Of a stretch of DNA of 64,000 bases, positions 29,641 through 42,920 are shown piece by piece. This DNA comes from Symbiodinium kawagutii. Lineage: Eukaryota > Sar > Dinophyceae > Suessiales > Symbiodiniaceae. The translations under genes were made by a program, and so were the position numbers. Where the stretch lies: the NCBI GenBank assembly GCA_009767595.1, contig VSDK01000517.1:240759-304758 (forward strand), written 5' to 3'. How positions within the stretch are numbered: position 1 is the first letter of the stretch; the number at the start of each line of letters is the position of its first letter. The notes beneath the pieces are model-generated. The model was not told the origin of the DNA and did no database searches. It saw nothing but the letters and a program-made list of their open reading frames with translations.

Positions 29641-32600
29641 GTTCTCATTGGTCTGAGTCTATGGCGGCCAAGAACTCATGATATTACATTACTATAATCA
29701 GTGACTACTTGTTATCAGGATTACTATCGATTTTTCAACCAGAAGTCACAATAAGACTATTGAATATTACCAATGAGATAACTTATGACTATAATAATCA
29801 TAAGATAACTTATGACTTCTCCCTCCACGTCGGACTATCCATTGGTTGGTGCCCCAGGAGCTGCTTCATCGGGAGCGCGTGAGAAGGCAATTGGATGGTT
29901 GGGTGTCTTCGGCGAAAAAAACGGGGGGGCTAATATGGCCATTGCTTGGGGGTTAATCATTTTGACTCAGCACCAATTGGGATTGCCAACAGGAACTGCT
30001 TGAGGGGTTCCAACGGGTTTCCCAACTCCTTTCTGTGTTGATACGTGTTGGTCATTCTGGGGTCAAAACCCTTGGCAGTTGTAAGTTGCTAAGCAGTCGA
30101 TGCCATGGGGGACCAAGTTGGTTTCAATGGTTGGCTCTGCCAAAAATGCCGCTGGACCTGAAAGCCAACAGCTGCGCGGCAGCGAGGTCCGGAGTATGCC
30201 GCAACAACTGCGGCCTGAGCGTATGGGGCGTTTTGTCGAGGCGTGCGCGACCACCGTTTGGCGGCGACCCACATGTGCTGAGCTTTCGATGTTCAGCTGC
30301 CGGGTGTATTCCCAGTCAGGATGTTTTGCCCGGCTCGGAACGATCATCCAATCATCAGTGAGTAATTCAATGGACTCCCTATGACTATGGCATCAGAAAG
30401 TTCCTGACGGTAGCATACTTAGTTGAGCAGGTTTCTGCCGTACACAGGAGGTGAAGTTGGCAAACGAGCCCTTCAGCCCTTCGCTGAGACGCGCACCTTG
30501 GCGAAATCACCACTCCTTTGGACGGATAGCATCACTGAAGTTGAAGGCTATCAATTTGGTCCTGGACCCCAAAAATCAAAAGTTAGCAAGACTCCATCTC
30601 CATAATTTCATGCTGATTGCCGTACAAAACATTCTGGTAGGGCTTGGTGTACCAAAAAGATGCTAGAACCTGTATACTCAGAGTTGATGAGAGAGGTATG
30701 CGGAAGCCAGGCCTGGGCAATATTTTGTTTGAAGCACTCCGTAAAGATGGGGAGGGCATCATTGAACTGTTGGTTCTATCATCACAGCCCTACGGTTATT
30801 GCTTACATGATGTATTTCTGGTGTGGTTATTGACCAACACCTCTGTTTTGCGGTATTGGTGACTGATGGATAGCGGATGATCAATGTCACCATCATTAAT
30901 CACCGTCAACAATGGCTAATACGATATTTAGAATCCTTTAAGATCATGATGGTTAATATTGGATAATGATGGTTTCATTGATGGATAACGGCCCCTTGGG
31001 CTGCAAAGCCTGTCCAGCTCAGACAGCTCAGGTGGAGAAACCCGACGTCTTCTCTGAGGGTGACCTTGGCTTCGAGAAGGCAGCAAGTATGGCGAGTTGG
31101 GTCAAGGTTTTAATCAACCAACAGCAAAGGAGGATCATCACCAACAATTTCATAGGGAAAACAAGCTGGTTAATGATGGGGGAACCAGGGTACAGGGTGA
31201 ACTGACCCAAAGCCATATCGTGAGAATGATTGGTGATGAACAACCATCAACGATTGTCTGCAATGAGGACAATCAATAAGAATGACCATAATGATCATAA
31301 TGAGTCGAATGAGTGATGCACAACCATCAGCAGTGATGAACCATGATTGGCTCATGATGGATGGTGATTTCACCGGTCACCAGCTGAGGTTTGCAGCATC
31401 CCCGACTCCGGGTTGCCCAATGGTGAGCACCAGCGCCTCTAGTAATTTCTTTGGTCGTTGGGATCGTCACTGTTTTTCCTGGTTGATGTAGGGGAAATGA
31501 AGCTGCAACTGCTCGCAGACATCGTTCGTGAATCCAGTGAATCCCATGAATTCTGCAACCAGTGGCGCACCATCGGAGTTTCACCATAGACAAAGTGGCC
31601 AAATGCAGGAAGCACTGTGGACCGGTGGTAACCCTGGCCCCAAACCACCCAAAACCAACACGATCATTGGCTGGTTCACACCATCACCTGGCTCAACCTC
31701 CAGGGGTCCCCAGGCTGGGCCATGACCGATGGCATCCGATGGCGCAGGCATGGTTGGGGGTCCACGCCAAAGTGCAGCCCCTCTTCTCTTCGCGTTTGGA
31801 GGAGGCCGGATTGGTTCAGAGGTGGACAACTCATTTGAGAGATGTAAAAAGACATATAAAATGGCAGTCCATTGCTCACAATTGATCAAAATTGATCAAA
31901 CAAATTGGAGAACTCAAAATTGGCAGTTACTTCGGGTGAGTTGGTCCTAGCTCTAGCTGGTTGAAAACCGGCATTTGGGAATGGAGCGCATGGTGTCAAA
32001 TCAATAGGTTTTGCACGGTGCTCATTTGAACATGTGGAGCAAAGGGCCAGAGGTCAGTCTACCCATGTATTTGATGAGTGAGTCGTGGACGTTTCTCCTG
32101 GTTGGTGATTTTTGTCCACCTTGGGAAGCAGTTTCAACGACTCCCCCTGCCCGATATCGCTCAAAGGAATACTGCAGTTGATCAACGCGTTCTATACCCA
32201 GCAGTTCAGAAACCCTCCATGATCGGGGCAGTGCGGAGGGTCGTCTTTGCGCCACTGTTCTACTGTGCAGGTGAGTGCCAGAGAAAGCTGTTGTTGGATC
32301 TGTGAGAACTGGGTGGAGCAGGAGGTTGCTTACATTCCAGGCTCGGATGAACAGCCACTTGATGCATCTCGTAGCAACTTCGCCTCTGCAGAATGAAAAG
32401 AATGGTCCGTCTTTTTTTCCTGCAGGAATTCCCCAAGCAGAAGGGGAGTATCACCACGGATGATTGAAATCACTAATCAACATCAACATCGACCATAATC
32501 AACCAGAATCTAGCAATCATCTACTATAATCGACCTGAATCTACCAGAATCAACCTCAATCAGCTACAAGCACCCATAACCAACCAGTCTCCCTGGTTGA
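29641..32600. other. no confident gene; scattered open frames
   Basis: Frames at 30035-30361 and 30100-30384 are competing readings of one GC-rich island. One has a Cys-rich stretch and FGGDPHVLSF, which only faintly recalls a von Willebrand type D motif. An island at 30987-31095 reads CKACPAQTAQVEKPDVFSEG. Others are ATTAACC or TGATCA-type repeats. No RNA genes. Confidence 0.3.
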
Positions 32601-32607
32601 TGTTGCA

Positions 32608-32759
32608 GCTCCAGGTTGGTCAGGCCCCATGTCCGGCGCGGAAGTGCAGGAGGTCTTTGCCTACTTCAGTGTGGACGGCTATGCCAGGCGGCCGTTTCCC
32701 TGGGTGGTCCCCGTTCTTTTCGGTCGAGGTTCAAGGAGGTTCATATTCAGAGATGGCAG
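32608..32759 (+). CDS. candidate exon, unknown protein
   Basis: Between a possible 3' splice site (GATGTTGCAG) and a possible donor (GGCAG followed by GTGG), one plus-strand frame reads PMSGAEVQEVFAYFSVDGYA and then RRPFPWVVPVLFGRGSRRFI. It is free of stops and has protein-like composition. I do not recognise a family. It may share a gene with the islands at 33188 and 34045, as all three are on the same strand within 1.7 kb. Confidence 0.4.
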
Positions 32760-33187
32760 GTGGTCAAAATGGCCAAATCAAGCATTCTAACCACATCCTG
32801 TCGAAGAATGATCGCTTTTTGCGGTCTGCGACTGGTATCACACACAGCACTGACATAGATATTCAGATGGGCCGTTTCCATGGCGTGAAGCTCGGCTCGC
32901 TGTGATGCTACCTGTCCATCTGGCTGCATCCATGGCTGATTCCATGGATTTGAGCCTTGTGACTCCAACGTGCTGCTCAATAGCTCTGTTTCCTCATCAT
33001 GATTCTTGTATTTTCAGCATTATTAAGCATCATTAGATGTATTAAATTGTATAAATCATTTCAAAAATCGTCATCGCTGGCCGTTGGAGTATCAAGCATC
33101 ATTTTCCATTGAAAATTCATTGAAAGATTCTAATCGAATCATCACTTTCCATCCTCGAAAATCACTGACCATCGCGATCGCTGCCAG

Positions 33188-33297
33188 GCCCAGCCGATTG
33201 ACCCGGAGATTGGATCGCTTCTGGGCCCGAGACTTTGCCAAGGCACCTGGGAAGTGGCCAAGGGGACCGACAGGGATGACTGCTGGGATGACTATGG
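33188..33297 (+). CDS. candidate exon, unknown protein
   Basis: After CTGCCAG the plus strand reads AQPIDPEIGSLLGPRLCQGT and then WEVAKGTDRDDCWDDYG, ending at a possible donor (TATGG followed by GTCAA). Other frames are open, but they are rich in Arg and less protein-like. No family is recognised. Confidence 0.35.
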
Positions 33298-34044
33298 GTC
33301 AATATTACTTCACCAAGAATGGGGGACAAGAACCAACAATAGTCGTGGGAAAACACTGGTAAACTGCCCTATGACTACACTTCGTTCATGTAGTTCTTTG
33401 AATACACATAGAAACATGATGAAACATGCCTATACATGTAAGGATAATGGTAATGTCAGGTCGTTTTATTTTTTGATATTGTGAGGATGGTGCATTGTTT
33501 TGCCTATATTTGCTGGATGCTGGCTGTCAGCTCTAGAGTCTAGACACCAAGCTGGATTGATGTTGGGGTTGCAGTTGCAAAATCTGAATCCCTTCCACCC
33601 CAAAGCCTGCAAATTTGTCGGACTTGCATGGCGAGGGCTTTTGAAGATCAAATACCATGAATTAACTATTAAAAACCATTCATCAACCATGATATCATAG
33701 CCATTGATCTCCCATGGTTTCTCGTCAATTTCATGGATTCTTTCAGGCCCCAGAAGAAGAGGCTTCCGAGGAGCAACTCAGCTGAACACTTGGAACTGCT
33801 GATGGAGGGCTGCTGCACAGGCAGAACATGAACCAACATAAACCAACCACCGGTAAGATCATATTTAGATGCGATTCCACCGATATTTGTTCACCATTGG
33901 TCAACTTTTATGAACACTATGATTGTTGGTTGGTATCCCCACTAATCAATAATGGCCAGTTGATAGTATTAAGTATTTCTGGTTGGTTGGAATTCATCGT
34001 TGACGCTCGTGTTGTTGGTTGGTGTCCCTTGCAACCGAGCACCC

Positions 34045-34296
34045 ATGGAGGTGGCCAGGTCCTCCAAGCAGCATCTACTGAGGTGGCTCCGGAAGCCGTA
34101 CCTGGAAGATGGTCGTGTGATTTGCTTCCGGGGCAGTCGCATGCTGCCCCCCAGCTACGAACGGATCCAGGTGGTGTTCCAGGCGACCGACTGGGACCTG
34201 CGATCCGTGTTGGGGGTTGGGCTACGGTTGGATTTCCGCATTTCCACGGCATTTCCCCACAATGCCATGGACTGTGGCCATCCATGGCCCTCATGA
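34045..34296 (+). CDS. candidate coding exon, unknown protein
   Basis: From ATG 34045 a frame of 83 codons reads MEVARSSKQHLLRWLRKPYL, then EDGRVICFRGSRMLPPSYER and IQVVFQATDWDLRSVLGVG, to a TGA at 34294-34296. The first 57 residues are convincingly protein-like, with alternating helix and strand composition. The last 25 look intronic, so the exon probably ends near 34215. I do not recognise the family. Confidence 0.45.
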   Translation: MEVARSSKQHLLRWLRKPYLEDGRVICFRGSRMLPPSYERIQVVFQATDWDLRSVLGVGLRLDFRISTAFPHNAMDCGHPWPS

Positions 34297-34499
34297 CCAG
34301 GAGGCTGTTAACCTGGAGTATGAAAGGACAAAAGCACTGTCCATGCTAGGAATATCATACTCACAATGGAGTTTAAACAGCCGGAACAATTGCATGATCT
34401 TCAGGTACCCGTTTTTGCCGTGCCCCTTTTCTCTCGTTGATGTGTGATGTGTGGTTCATCTTGAACGGAGCATCCAGGATTCCAGGTGACACCGTGGGT

Positions 34500-34565
34500 T
34501 TGCCATGGTTTCTGCCGGGTTTCCCCCGGGTTTCCCCCAGGTTTCCCCCAGGTTTCCCCATGGGT
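34500..34565. repeat. GGTTTCCCCC minisatellite
   Basis: Five or so units of GGTTTCCCCC with small changes (GGGTTTCTGCC, AGGTTTCCCCA). Confidence 0.75.
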
Positions 34566-34865
34566 GCCAGGTCAATAGCGAGCTCTGCTGCGCCAAGCAT
34601 CTGCCAGTGGTTTCTCTCTTCAGTGAAACCTTCATACGGCTCCACGGGGATGGACGTGACTGGGCCGATGCGGGGTCGTCATGGTGCTTCCCTCCATCCA
34701 GAAACCCATATTTCTAGTGGGAAACCAATGATGGCAGCTCAAGTATGAGCACCTTTTGAAGGGAGACCAATGATGTACGGTGTATGCATGACAAATCATG
34801 ACAAATCATGACAAATCGATATACTCCTCACCAGCATGCTCGTAACTTAGTGATAACTTGAGCTG

Positions 34866-35731
34866 NNNNNNNNNNNNNNNNNNNNNNNNNNNNNNNNNNN
34901 NNNNNNNNNNNNNNNNNNNNNNNNNNNNNNNNNNNNNNNNNNNNNNNNNNNNNNNNNNNNNNNNNNNNNNNNNNNNNNNNNNNNNNNNNNNNNNNNNNNN
35001 NNNNNNNNNNNNNNNNNNNNNNNNNNNNNNNNNNNNNNNNNNNNNNNNNNNNNNNNNNNNNNNNNNNNNNNNNNNNNNNNNNNNNNNNNNNNNNNNNNNN
35101 NNNNNNNNNNNNNNNNNNNNNNNNNNNNNNNNNNNNNNNNNNNNNNNNNNNNNNNNNNNNNNNNNNNNNNNNNNNNNNNNNNNNNNNNNNNNNNNNNNNN
35201 NNNNNNNNNNNNNNNNNNNNNNNNNNNNNNNNNNNNNNNNNNNNNNNNNNNNNNNNNNNNNNNNNNNNNNNNNNNNNNNNNNNNNNNNNNNNNNNNNNNN
35301 NNNNNNNNNNNNNNNNNNNNNNNNNNNNNNNNNNNNNNNNNNNNNNNNNNNNNNNNNNNNNNNNNNNNNNNNNNNNNNNNNNNNNNNNNNNNNNNNNNNN
35401 NNNNNNNNNNNNNNNNNNNNNNNNNNNNNNNNNNNNNNNNNNNNNNNNNNNNNNNNNNNNNNNNNNNNNNNNNNNNNNNNNNNNNNNNNNNNNNNNNNNN
35501 NNNNNNNNNNNNNNNNNNNNNNNNNNNNNNNNNNNNNNNNNNNNNNNNNNNNNNNNNNNNNNNNNNNNNNNNNNNNNNNNNNNNNNNNNNNNNNNNNNNN
35601 NNNNNNNNNNNNNNNNNNNNNNNNNNNNNNNNNNNNNNNNNNNNNNNNNNNNNNNNNNNNNNNNNNNNNNNNNNNNNNNNNNNNNNNNNNNNNNNNNNNN
35701 NNNNNNNNNNNNNNNNNNNNNNNNNNNNNNN
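34866..35731. other. assembly gap (866 N)
   Basis: An uninterrupted run of N. The right edge is a (GTT)n(GGT)n microsatellite, so a long simple repeat probably caused the gap. Confidence 1.
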
Positions 35732-35752
35732 TTGTGGTTGTGGTTGTTGTTG

Positions 35753-35784
<32 letters not shown>

Positions 35785-35792
35785 GGTGGTGG
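35732..35792. repeat. (GTT)n(GGT)n microsatellite at gap edge
   Basis: TTGTGG units, then seven GTT and eight GGT triplets. Confidence 0.9.
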
Positions 35793-35925
35793 TTCCCCAC
35801 CGCTGCTTCCAGGATCCTCGGCTGCGCAACACGGGCGTGGTGCCACGGACCCTGATGGAAAGCCCAGAGAAACGGCCCTGGAGCTTCTCGAAGTCGATTT
35901 TTAAGGACCCGATTTGGGGCCCCGA
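35793..35925 (+). CDS. possible exon, unknown
   Basis: The plus strand reads HRCFQDPRLRNTGVVPRTLM, then ESPEKRPWSFSKSIFKDP. This frame is open and of reasonable composition, but it runs out of the microsatellite and two other frames are partly open. No family is recognised. Confidence 0.25.
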
Positions 35926-35989
35926 AGAGCTCAGGTTTGGTCCACCAACTTGGGGAGTGCATCGTGATCTCAGATTTCGATCAGAAATG

Positions 35990-36100
35990 ATATGGTGGTT
36001 TCTCAAGTCATAGGGGGGACCTCCGAATCATCCGATTTTTGGCAGTTGTAGTAAAAAACCAGCAATTTTGGGCCCCTAATTTTTGAGAAACCACCATGTG
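35990..36100. mobile_element. MITE-like terminal-inverted-repeat element, copy 2
   Basis: Left end ATATGGTGGTTTCTCAAGTC and right end TTTTGAGAAACCACCATGTG form an inverted repeat of about 17 bp. Arms with GGGGGGACC and GGGCCCC lie inside. This is the best-preserved single copy in the window. Confidence 0.65.
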
Positions 36101-36287
36101 GGGAGGATCCATGACGATCCAAAAGCCCAGGGCAGCTGATCGATTGGTATCGCCAAGAAGGTACATAGACTGTATAAGTATAGAGATTGCTGCCCACAAA
36201 AACACCATGTGGGGAGGATCCAATGACGATCCAAAAAGAGGGCAGGCCAGCTGATCGGTCAGTATCGACAACAAGGTACACAGACCA
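36091..36287. repeat. direct duplication of an 85-bp segment
   Basis: 36091-36172 and 36203-36287 share CACCATGTGGGGAGGATCC, GACGATCCAAAA, CAGCTGATCG and AAGGTACA in the same order, with a few changes. The unit begins inside the right end of the MITE-like element, so it was copied together with that end. Confidence 0.7.
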
Positions 36288-39200
36288 CCATCACCTCCTT
36301 TTATTCGGATGCTTTGCTTCAGCTAGATATGATCAAAATACATTGGGAACATGCCCAACTTCTCAATGAGATGGGTATGGTTGTTGATGGGTACAAGGTG
36401 TTGGCGAGTTTCAAAGGTGACCAACGAATTGGAGGTTGACCATTGGATGCACACTGAAGGTGCCAGCGAGCCGATGCAACCAGGACTACGCAAGAGATGC
36501 AAAGATCGTCATTAGCGAATGCTTTTACAAAGACTATTCAGTGACAAGGTGCCGGGCCAGATCTGCCTTTTGGGCCGCTGATGTTTATCCTGTAATTGTA
36601 AATCATGGGTTCCAATTTGTTGCACAACATGCTCGGTTGCCTGCTGGGGGTAGGCTGGACCGGCTCTGGAGAAAGTTGCAAAAAGATCGGCAGTGCGACG
36701 TAGCATCCGTTTCTCGGCGGTCGGAGCTGAAGCATGCGAATCCTCATGATCATCGTCATGACAAGGATTCCATTCATTGTCACTACATTCATCATGGAAG
36801 AATTGAAACCACGATGTAGGCCCTGACTTACAAGAAGTTTGCTTTGCCAAAACTGTGCCAAAGCTGAACCAAACGGCTGAGTTTGGGAACCATTTCGAAC
36901 CTTAAGTTACCTCAAGGTTTTGAATCTCTTGGAGTCGGAGTACGAAGCATTCATCGCAGCCTATTGCTTCGAGCGCCTTTGGCCGCAGTGATCCTTGAGG
37001 GGAGACAAAGCTGTGGAAGGGGCATCTCCTGAAATCTCCCCAAGTTCCATTTTTTTTGCTGCAAAAACCGACAGGTGTCAACATGGAAGTATTTGAAACT
37101 GATGTTTTTAACATTTTTGGATGTTGAAAATAACATGTTCAAATGCCGACTTGACAAGCAAAACGAAATTGATGTGCGCAAGGCGGCACCACAGAAAATA
37201 CTTAAACCTACGTACGTGCTGACAACATTTTGTCAGCCAGGTTCAACAAATCTACCCGAGTAAAATGGCACGATAAAACATCAGAACAGTAGGACACATA
37301 CATTTGTCAAAATTCAAGTTAACCAAATATGTAGCAGTAAAACTGTTACCTGTAGACTCATGAACAAGGCAATCTGATGCATTCAGAGAAAGCAGACAGA
37401 GACACGCAGGCAGTTTTCTGCTGGGGCTAGGTCCAGCAACCACAGCGTGTAGAGCTCTCCTCGATATTCACTTTCTCAAGATCTTTCACCTCATGTTGAC
37501 CTCACCGACCAGATGCAACAGAGCATCAGACTGAATGCAAGGGGTGAATCTTGGCCCTTCGGTTTAGCATGCTTGAGCACTCCAGAGGATGTCGTTATCA
37601 ACTTAGACAGCGTACATATCACTGCCTTGCGGACATCACAATCATCCACCATGATTGGAGCTGGCGTCCAATAGGAAGGCGTGCCGAGTTGACTTCAGAA
37701 ACCAGTTTTTTGCAGCTGCGAAGCTGAGGTCCATCATGGATTGCAGTGGCTCCTCGGACTAGTTGAAGGGATCATTTCCCCAGTGGAGGGTCTCACCTTG
37801 ACAGCAAGGTGGGGGCCCAGCAAAGTGGTGTGACCTTATGCGATGTGCTTCTGCCGGTTGAGGTGACTGATATTACTACAACGGAGGATGATCATTTTCA
37901 CAAATGCGAGGTGGTAGCAGAAAGATCTTGCTGGTTGATTGTTGACCCACCAACTGGGTACAAGCTGGATGGATGTATATATATATATATATACATATAC
38001 AGGTAGCTGTAGATGGATGTAGTATAGCTCAGGAATAGTAAATTTAGCAAGCCAACCATAATGAGACTTTTCTCATTGCGCAAATAGCTTGGGATTGCGG
38101 GTATTGCTCCTACCCTGATCACAAAATGGGTCCTTTAAAGCATGCAAGAGTCTAACTGTTGGCTGGTTACGACTACCTGGTATCGATGATCATTCGCACA
38201 TCACTACTGTCAACCAAGCAGCATCAAAGATCCAGAGGTTTCTGCCGAGGTCATGTATCATTGGGCTCGGTCTGAGCTTTTGCCAGTTCCAGTTTCGATG
38301 AATCATCTCTCAACAACTGATTCAGAGCGATAGCAAGGGGAACTCGTGACAATCATTTGGAGGAGAAGCCATTGAAGTGATCGAAAGTTGATTGAGGAGA
38401 TGTGGGCTTACCTGCAAGCAGCAACGGGTATGCAGCAACCATTGTGACTGAGGCAAAAGTTGTGGACTTTCCCTTGCCACATTCTCTCGTGTGCTCATGG
38501 GATCTGATACTGAAAGGCACAGCTGCTGGGAAATTTCACGCTGTCAGGGTTTTGTCAGATAGAGCAGCTGAAGGATATGCAAGGCAACAACACTGGGTGC
38601 TGCAGAGCTTTGGAATGACTACACAGTACCTGCGATTGCTTCCACTGCTCGAGTAAATCATGCCAGTCGAAAAAGTGAGACTTTCCTTGCGGATGATTCG
38701 CCCAACTTTCAGTACTTTCATGAGTTTCCCAAGAGAAACCAAGCACTTTTGTGAGGCCACAAGTGGAGATGGCAGTGGCTTCTTCTCGCTCTATGGTCGC
38801 AACTGCGACATCCTGCCGCTCCAATCGCGCAACCGCCTTGTCAGAGGGAAACCCAAGGAGCAAACGATTCGATTCGAAAATGTGTACTTCACAACTGTGG
38901 TCCTATATTGCTGTGGTACGCATGTTCGGGTTTCTTCCCCTAAAACGGGACTTGCCCGTAGCAAACAACTTTATGTTGCCAAAAGTGAGAGCATGCTGTT
39001 GCCTGTGCATACATCTTAGAAACATCATAAAACACTGCAAGCACAGAGAGTGTTTTGAGAGTCCCACTGAGCACTTTTATAAAATAGCTTTTCTTGTTGG
39101 TTGGTTCTTTGAACTTTGTGACTTTGTTTGAGTTATATATATGCATGCATGCTAGATATCCATTATTAGTCTTCCACTTCTACTTGCTTGAATCTTCATA

Positions 39201-39600
39201 TAGCAAAATAGCAGCTGGACCCAGCTGTCACGGAGGATTCCGCGAAGCGCCCAAGCTGCAGATATTCTGAAGGCGAGATCGTCGGTGGTTTCTCAGCTTG
39301 ACGAGACACATCCTCTAAATGAAGGCGCGGCCTGCTGATGGTGATGCAATGCTGAGGTTGATGGGTGTTGACAATGATGAATAGGTGATCATAATGATCA
39401 TAGCCAAGAGTCAACAGGAACAAGATAGAAACATGTTGACAGTGAAAATTGGTGGATAACTTAATCAACAGAACCACAACAGTTGCAGAGAGAGAGAGAG
39501 AGAGATGACACAAGTCTAGTCACTGTGGTGATTCACAACATCCGAACGGCACAAGTTTTGCAACCCAGCTGTTAATGCACCCAGCTCCTGGTGGATAGGG
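36288..39600. other. no confident gene
   Basis: Open frames at 36436-36819 and 38402-39131 overlap one another in several frames without motifs. A TA microsatellite lies at 37975-37995. No RNA genes are seen. Confidence 0.3.
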
Positions 39601-39607
39601 GGTCACA

Positions 39608-39660
39608 CGATGGATGGATGGATGGATGGATGGATGGATGGATGGATGGATGGATGGATG
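39608..39660. repeat. (GATG)n microsatellite
   Basis: About 13 GATG units without interruption. Confidence 0.95.
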
Positions 39661-39710
39661 TCCGCCAAGTGGTCATAGTCTCTGTTGCAAGTTTTGATTT
39701 CTGCTCGCAG

Positions 39711-39870
39711 CGGGAGCCCTGCGGGAGGCTTCAATTTTGGCAAAGCCGATGCCATCTACACTGCTGTACTGGTCGACCTGGACCATCTTGATCCAAAGAG
39801 CCTTTTCGGCATGTCCAGAAGCGTCGGGACCCAACATCCGAACAAAACCACGCGTTTATTGGGTTCATAA
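39711..39870 (+). CDS. possible exon, unknown
   Basis: After GCTCGCAG the plus strand reads [20 protein letters not shown], then [20 protein letters not shown], to a stop at 39868-39870. Composition is protein-like. The last residues probably lie beyond the true exon end. No family is recognised. Confidence 0.35.
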
Positions 39871-42800
39871 GGATTTTAAGGATGTTGGGTTTTATAAGAT
39901 GTTGAGTTTATAAGAAGCAGCACACACAGGACGTATCATTGATGGAAGTCGATTTTCCTTCTTCCCATGGGGTTAGGATGAGAGCACTTTGCGTCGACCT
40001 TTTGAAGACCTTTCGAGCATTATCCGCAAGATACCATCTGCAGAGCACATTAGCATACTTTTCTGGTGAAAACAAGACACACCATCCTTCGAAATCATGT
40101 CAATCAAGAGGTTTACCAACCATCTCCATATGCAGATATGCTCAAACATGCGTGGTTTCGTTGTTCTTGAGGTTTGGTTTGCCGCGTGTTTGTGTTTGCA
40201 AGTTCTGTTGGTCGCATGTGCGTGGGCAACTGTGATCGTTGGCCGGGTACTGGTACTGGCGATTCCAGGCATCAATTTGCAGGTCCATTGTGGTACTATC
40301 AGCCGTAGCTGTATCCTATGTATCCCTGTTAGCCATATTTCTCCATGTTGGAACCTAGCACAGGATGTGGAAGGGCTTGCCCGCAGATGGACTTGCTCGC
40401 TTCCAGTTCCTGGAGGCACTTTTCGCAGTTGCGAGATGGTAAGCTGGTCACATAGAGTGGATTACCACGGACTACCAGTTTCATGGTTTGCAGATGCTTG
40501 CAAGATATAGCATTGCATCATTTTCTTTTTGTATTTCAAATCCTTTTGCAGAAAAAGAAGTCCTTTTGGGCAACTTCTTTCGAAGCTCCGTAGCTCAAAA
40601 TAGGCTGCCAGTCAAATTGAAGTTGGTGTGTCGAGCATAGGAAGCACAGAGAAAACACCAGCAGAATCAATCACTTGGTGAACGTGGGCAGGTGATGGTC
40701 AACTGCGCGATGGCAGCAGAGACTTACAGATCTTACAGTCCCGTTGGAACCTTGCGCCGCTGGGCGGCAATGCAGCAACGCCTGGAGTTATGCACTCGCA
40801 TTTTGGTGAAGGGTTACATGAGAATTGGGGGTAAAATCATGGTACTTGCTGGCATATAAAGATTATGAAGTACCGAACGCTCAACCATTCAAATATATCA
40901 ACAGATTGTTTGATAAGCACTACCAACCACCAACCACTCACCAACCACTCACCAAGCATTCACCAAGCATTCGCGGCCGAGGCCATTGGATCAAGTCTTT
41001 GGGCCTGGGGCAGCAGGTCATGAAACACAGGACGCGCGGCTCCGCGGCACCATCTGGAGCTATGATCCTTTCCAGTAAGCCAGAGTGAACAATGAAACAG
41101 AGTGAAACATAGTGAATATGTAAGGATCATTCATATGTAAACAATTCAGAGTGAACAATTAAGCAGAGATATGTAAGCAGGGATGATAGCTACCAGAATA
41201 TCAACAACCAAAATGATCAACAAACTACCAGAATATCAACAATCAGAATTGGATGATGATCGATTGTCAATGAAACTTCGAGTGAACAAAGTACCAGAAT
41301 ATCAACAAGCAAAAAGAAGATGGAATACGCAGATGAAGTTGTTATTTCCAGTGGTCACACAGGATTGGGGGTGCAAATCATACCATCCTGGAAGATCATC
41401 CCAATGATTTGGGGGACGAATTCAAGTTCCTGATGATCTTCCAGGATGCTATGAACACCCAACAGACAAGGCAGGAAAAAGTGGTTGATATGAGGGACAA
41501 ACCTGCCAATTGAGGTGGAATAATACCAGTATGATACCTTTTGGAGGTTGGGGCAGAAGTTTGAAGGGGAATGCAGAGACAAGAAAGCATGTGCCGAGAG
41601 GATTGATTTGACTTGCATCAGGTCTTGAGGTAGTGTGTCTTGTGTCGGTGTCATGGGCCGGTTTGGTGCCACCTTTGAGTGTAGTGTTTCGGGACGTTTT
41701 GTGCTTCACCCTGAACAATTGATGCATCCCAAGTCCAGATTTTACTACACCAGTCATTGTGGCCAGCCAGTCCCACACGTTGCAGCACAGGAAATTGTTA
41801 CACGAAACTTGGCTGCGGTATGAGCTAGTTGGCCTAGCCCTGGTGGTTCGAACCGGGTCCTTCTGAAAATGAGCTGCTAACATGGTCAGTTGCATGACAG
41901 CAAGCCTAAGCAAAGGACAAATGTAGCGATCCCAAGAATGGTCCTTCTTCTTGGCGAAGAGTGAAAGAACACCTTGCCTTTGGATTCCAACGACCAATAC
42001 ATCCTATTACTGGAATGATGATGTTTGCATTCCTCAGGTTATCTGATGGCTGCAGGGCGCTAGCGATCAACTACTCCAGTCCCAACAGCTGCCGGTCCAA
42101 CCACAGCTGCTCTCAGGCTGCTATCTTCACAGAAGATTTTTGCCATTGCATGAGGAGAAATAAGAAGATGCTACAGGCGACCTGGGGGCTCCTCCCGAAA
42201 ACTACCTGGGCATCTCTTGAACTGGGTTACGTTTGCGACCGGGAAACTAACGGCTAGTTGGGGGTAGTCATTTGGACAGATTCAACTTGATGGCAGTGAT
42301 GAGAACCAGCTGAAAGATTACAGCCATATACAGACTTGCCATGTGTAGCATTCCAACTGAAAAACAACGAGGGTTGTGGAGACTTCCCATGCCCCGTAAG
42401 AATGGCCAAGACACTCAGAGAATGGGTGGGCGACGTGGACTCCGCCTGGAGGACGTGTACAACAGCTATCAGAAGCGCTTTCGCCTCCCGACTGAGCCGA
42501 GCTTGACGCTTGGTTCATTTGGAGCCTTTAGTTTGATTTTCATCATACAGCTAGTGTTACCTAATGGGTAGCAATGATTGACAATGGTGAACAATGATCC
42601 ATATTCAGTGCGAATGGAAAATTAGATAATCATCTTAGATAGCAGTAATTTTGGCACTTTGTTGAATGCTCTCGGCTGTGTACAGAGCTGACAAATGGTG
42701 CCCCTTACACAATGAATTCATCCCAGGGATGAAGGCCTTTGATAGCAGTGAATTTTTGGACTGATAATGCGTAAGTGTGGTGATCATCATTGAATTGGCC

Positions 42801-42900
42801 TCTTATTTTGCTGAATTCAGCATGGCCATCACCATCATTAGCATATTCGTCTCGTATCAGCACTTGCCATCACCGGTGTCGGGTTTGGTATGCAAGGGGC
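39871..42900. other. no confident gene
   Basis: A frame at 40097-40510 includes a hydrophobic stretch (FAACLCLQVLLVACAWATVI), but there are no supporting signals. A small open frame at 42402-42506 (MAKTLREWVGDVDSAWRTCT) is possible. Repeats of ACCAACCACTC occur at 40920-40975 and of CAGAATATCAACAA at 41193-41310. Confidence 0.3.
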
Positions 42901-42920
42901 CCCCCTCTGCTTGTCTCCAG

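Noticed and set aside
30035-30361. von Willebrand type D-like motif (FGGDPHVLSF)
   Set aside because: Only one short match, with no surrounding domain features, and another frame is equally open.
34806-36006. Open frames spanning the N run
   Set aside because: They exist only because N codons are not stops.
41828-41852. tRNA T-arm-like GGTTCGAACC
   Set aside because: The bases on either side do not pair as a T stem, and no acceptor or anticodon arm can be formed around it. GTTCGAAC is a palindrome that arises by chance.
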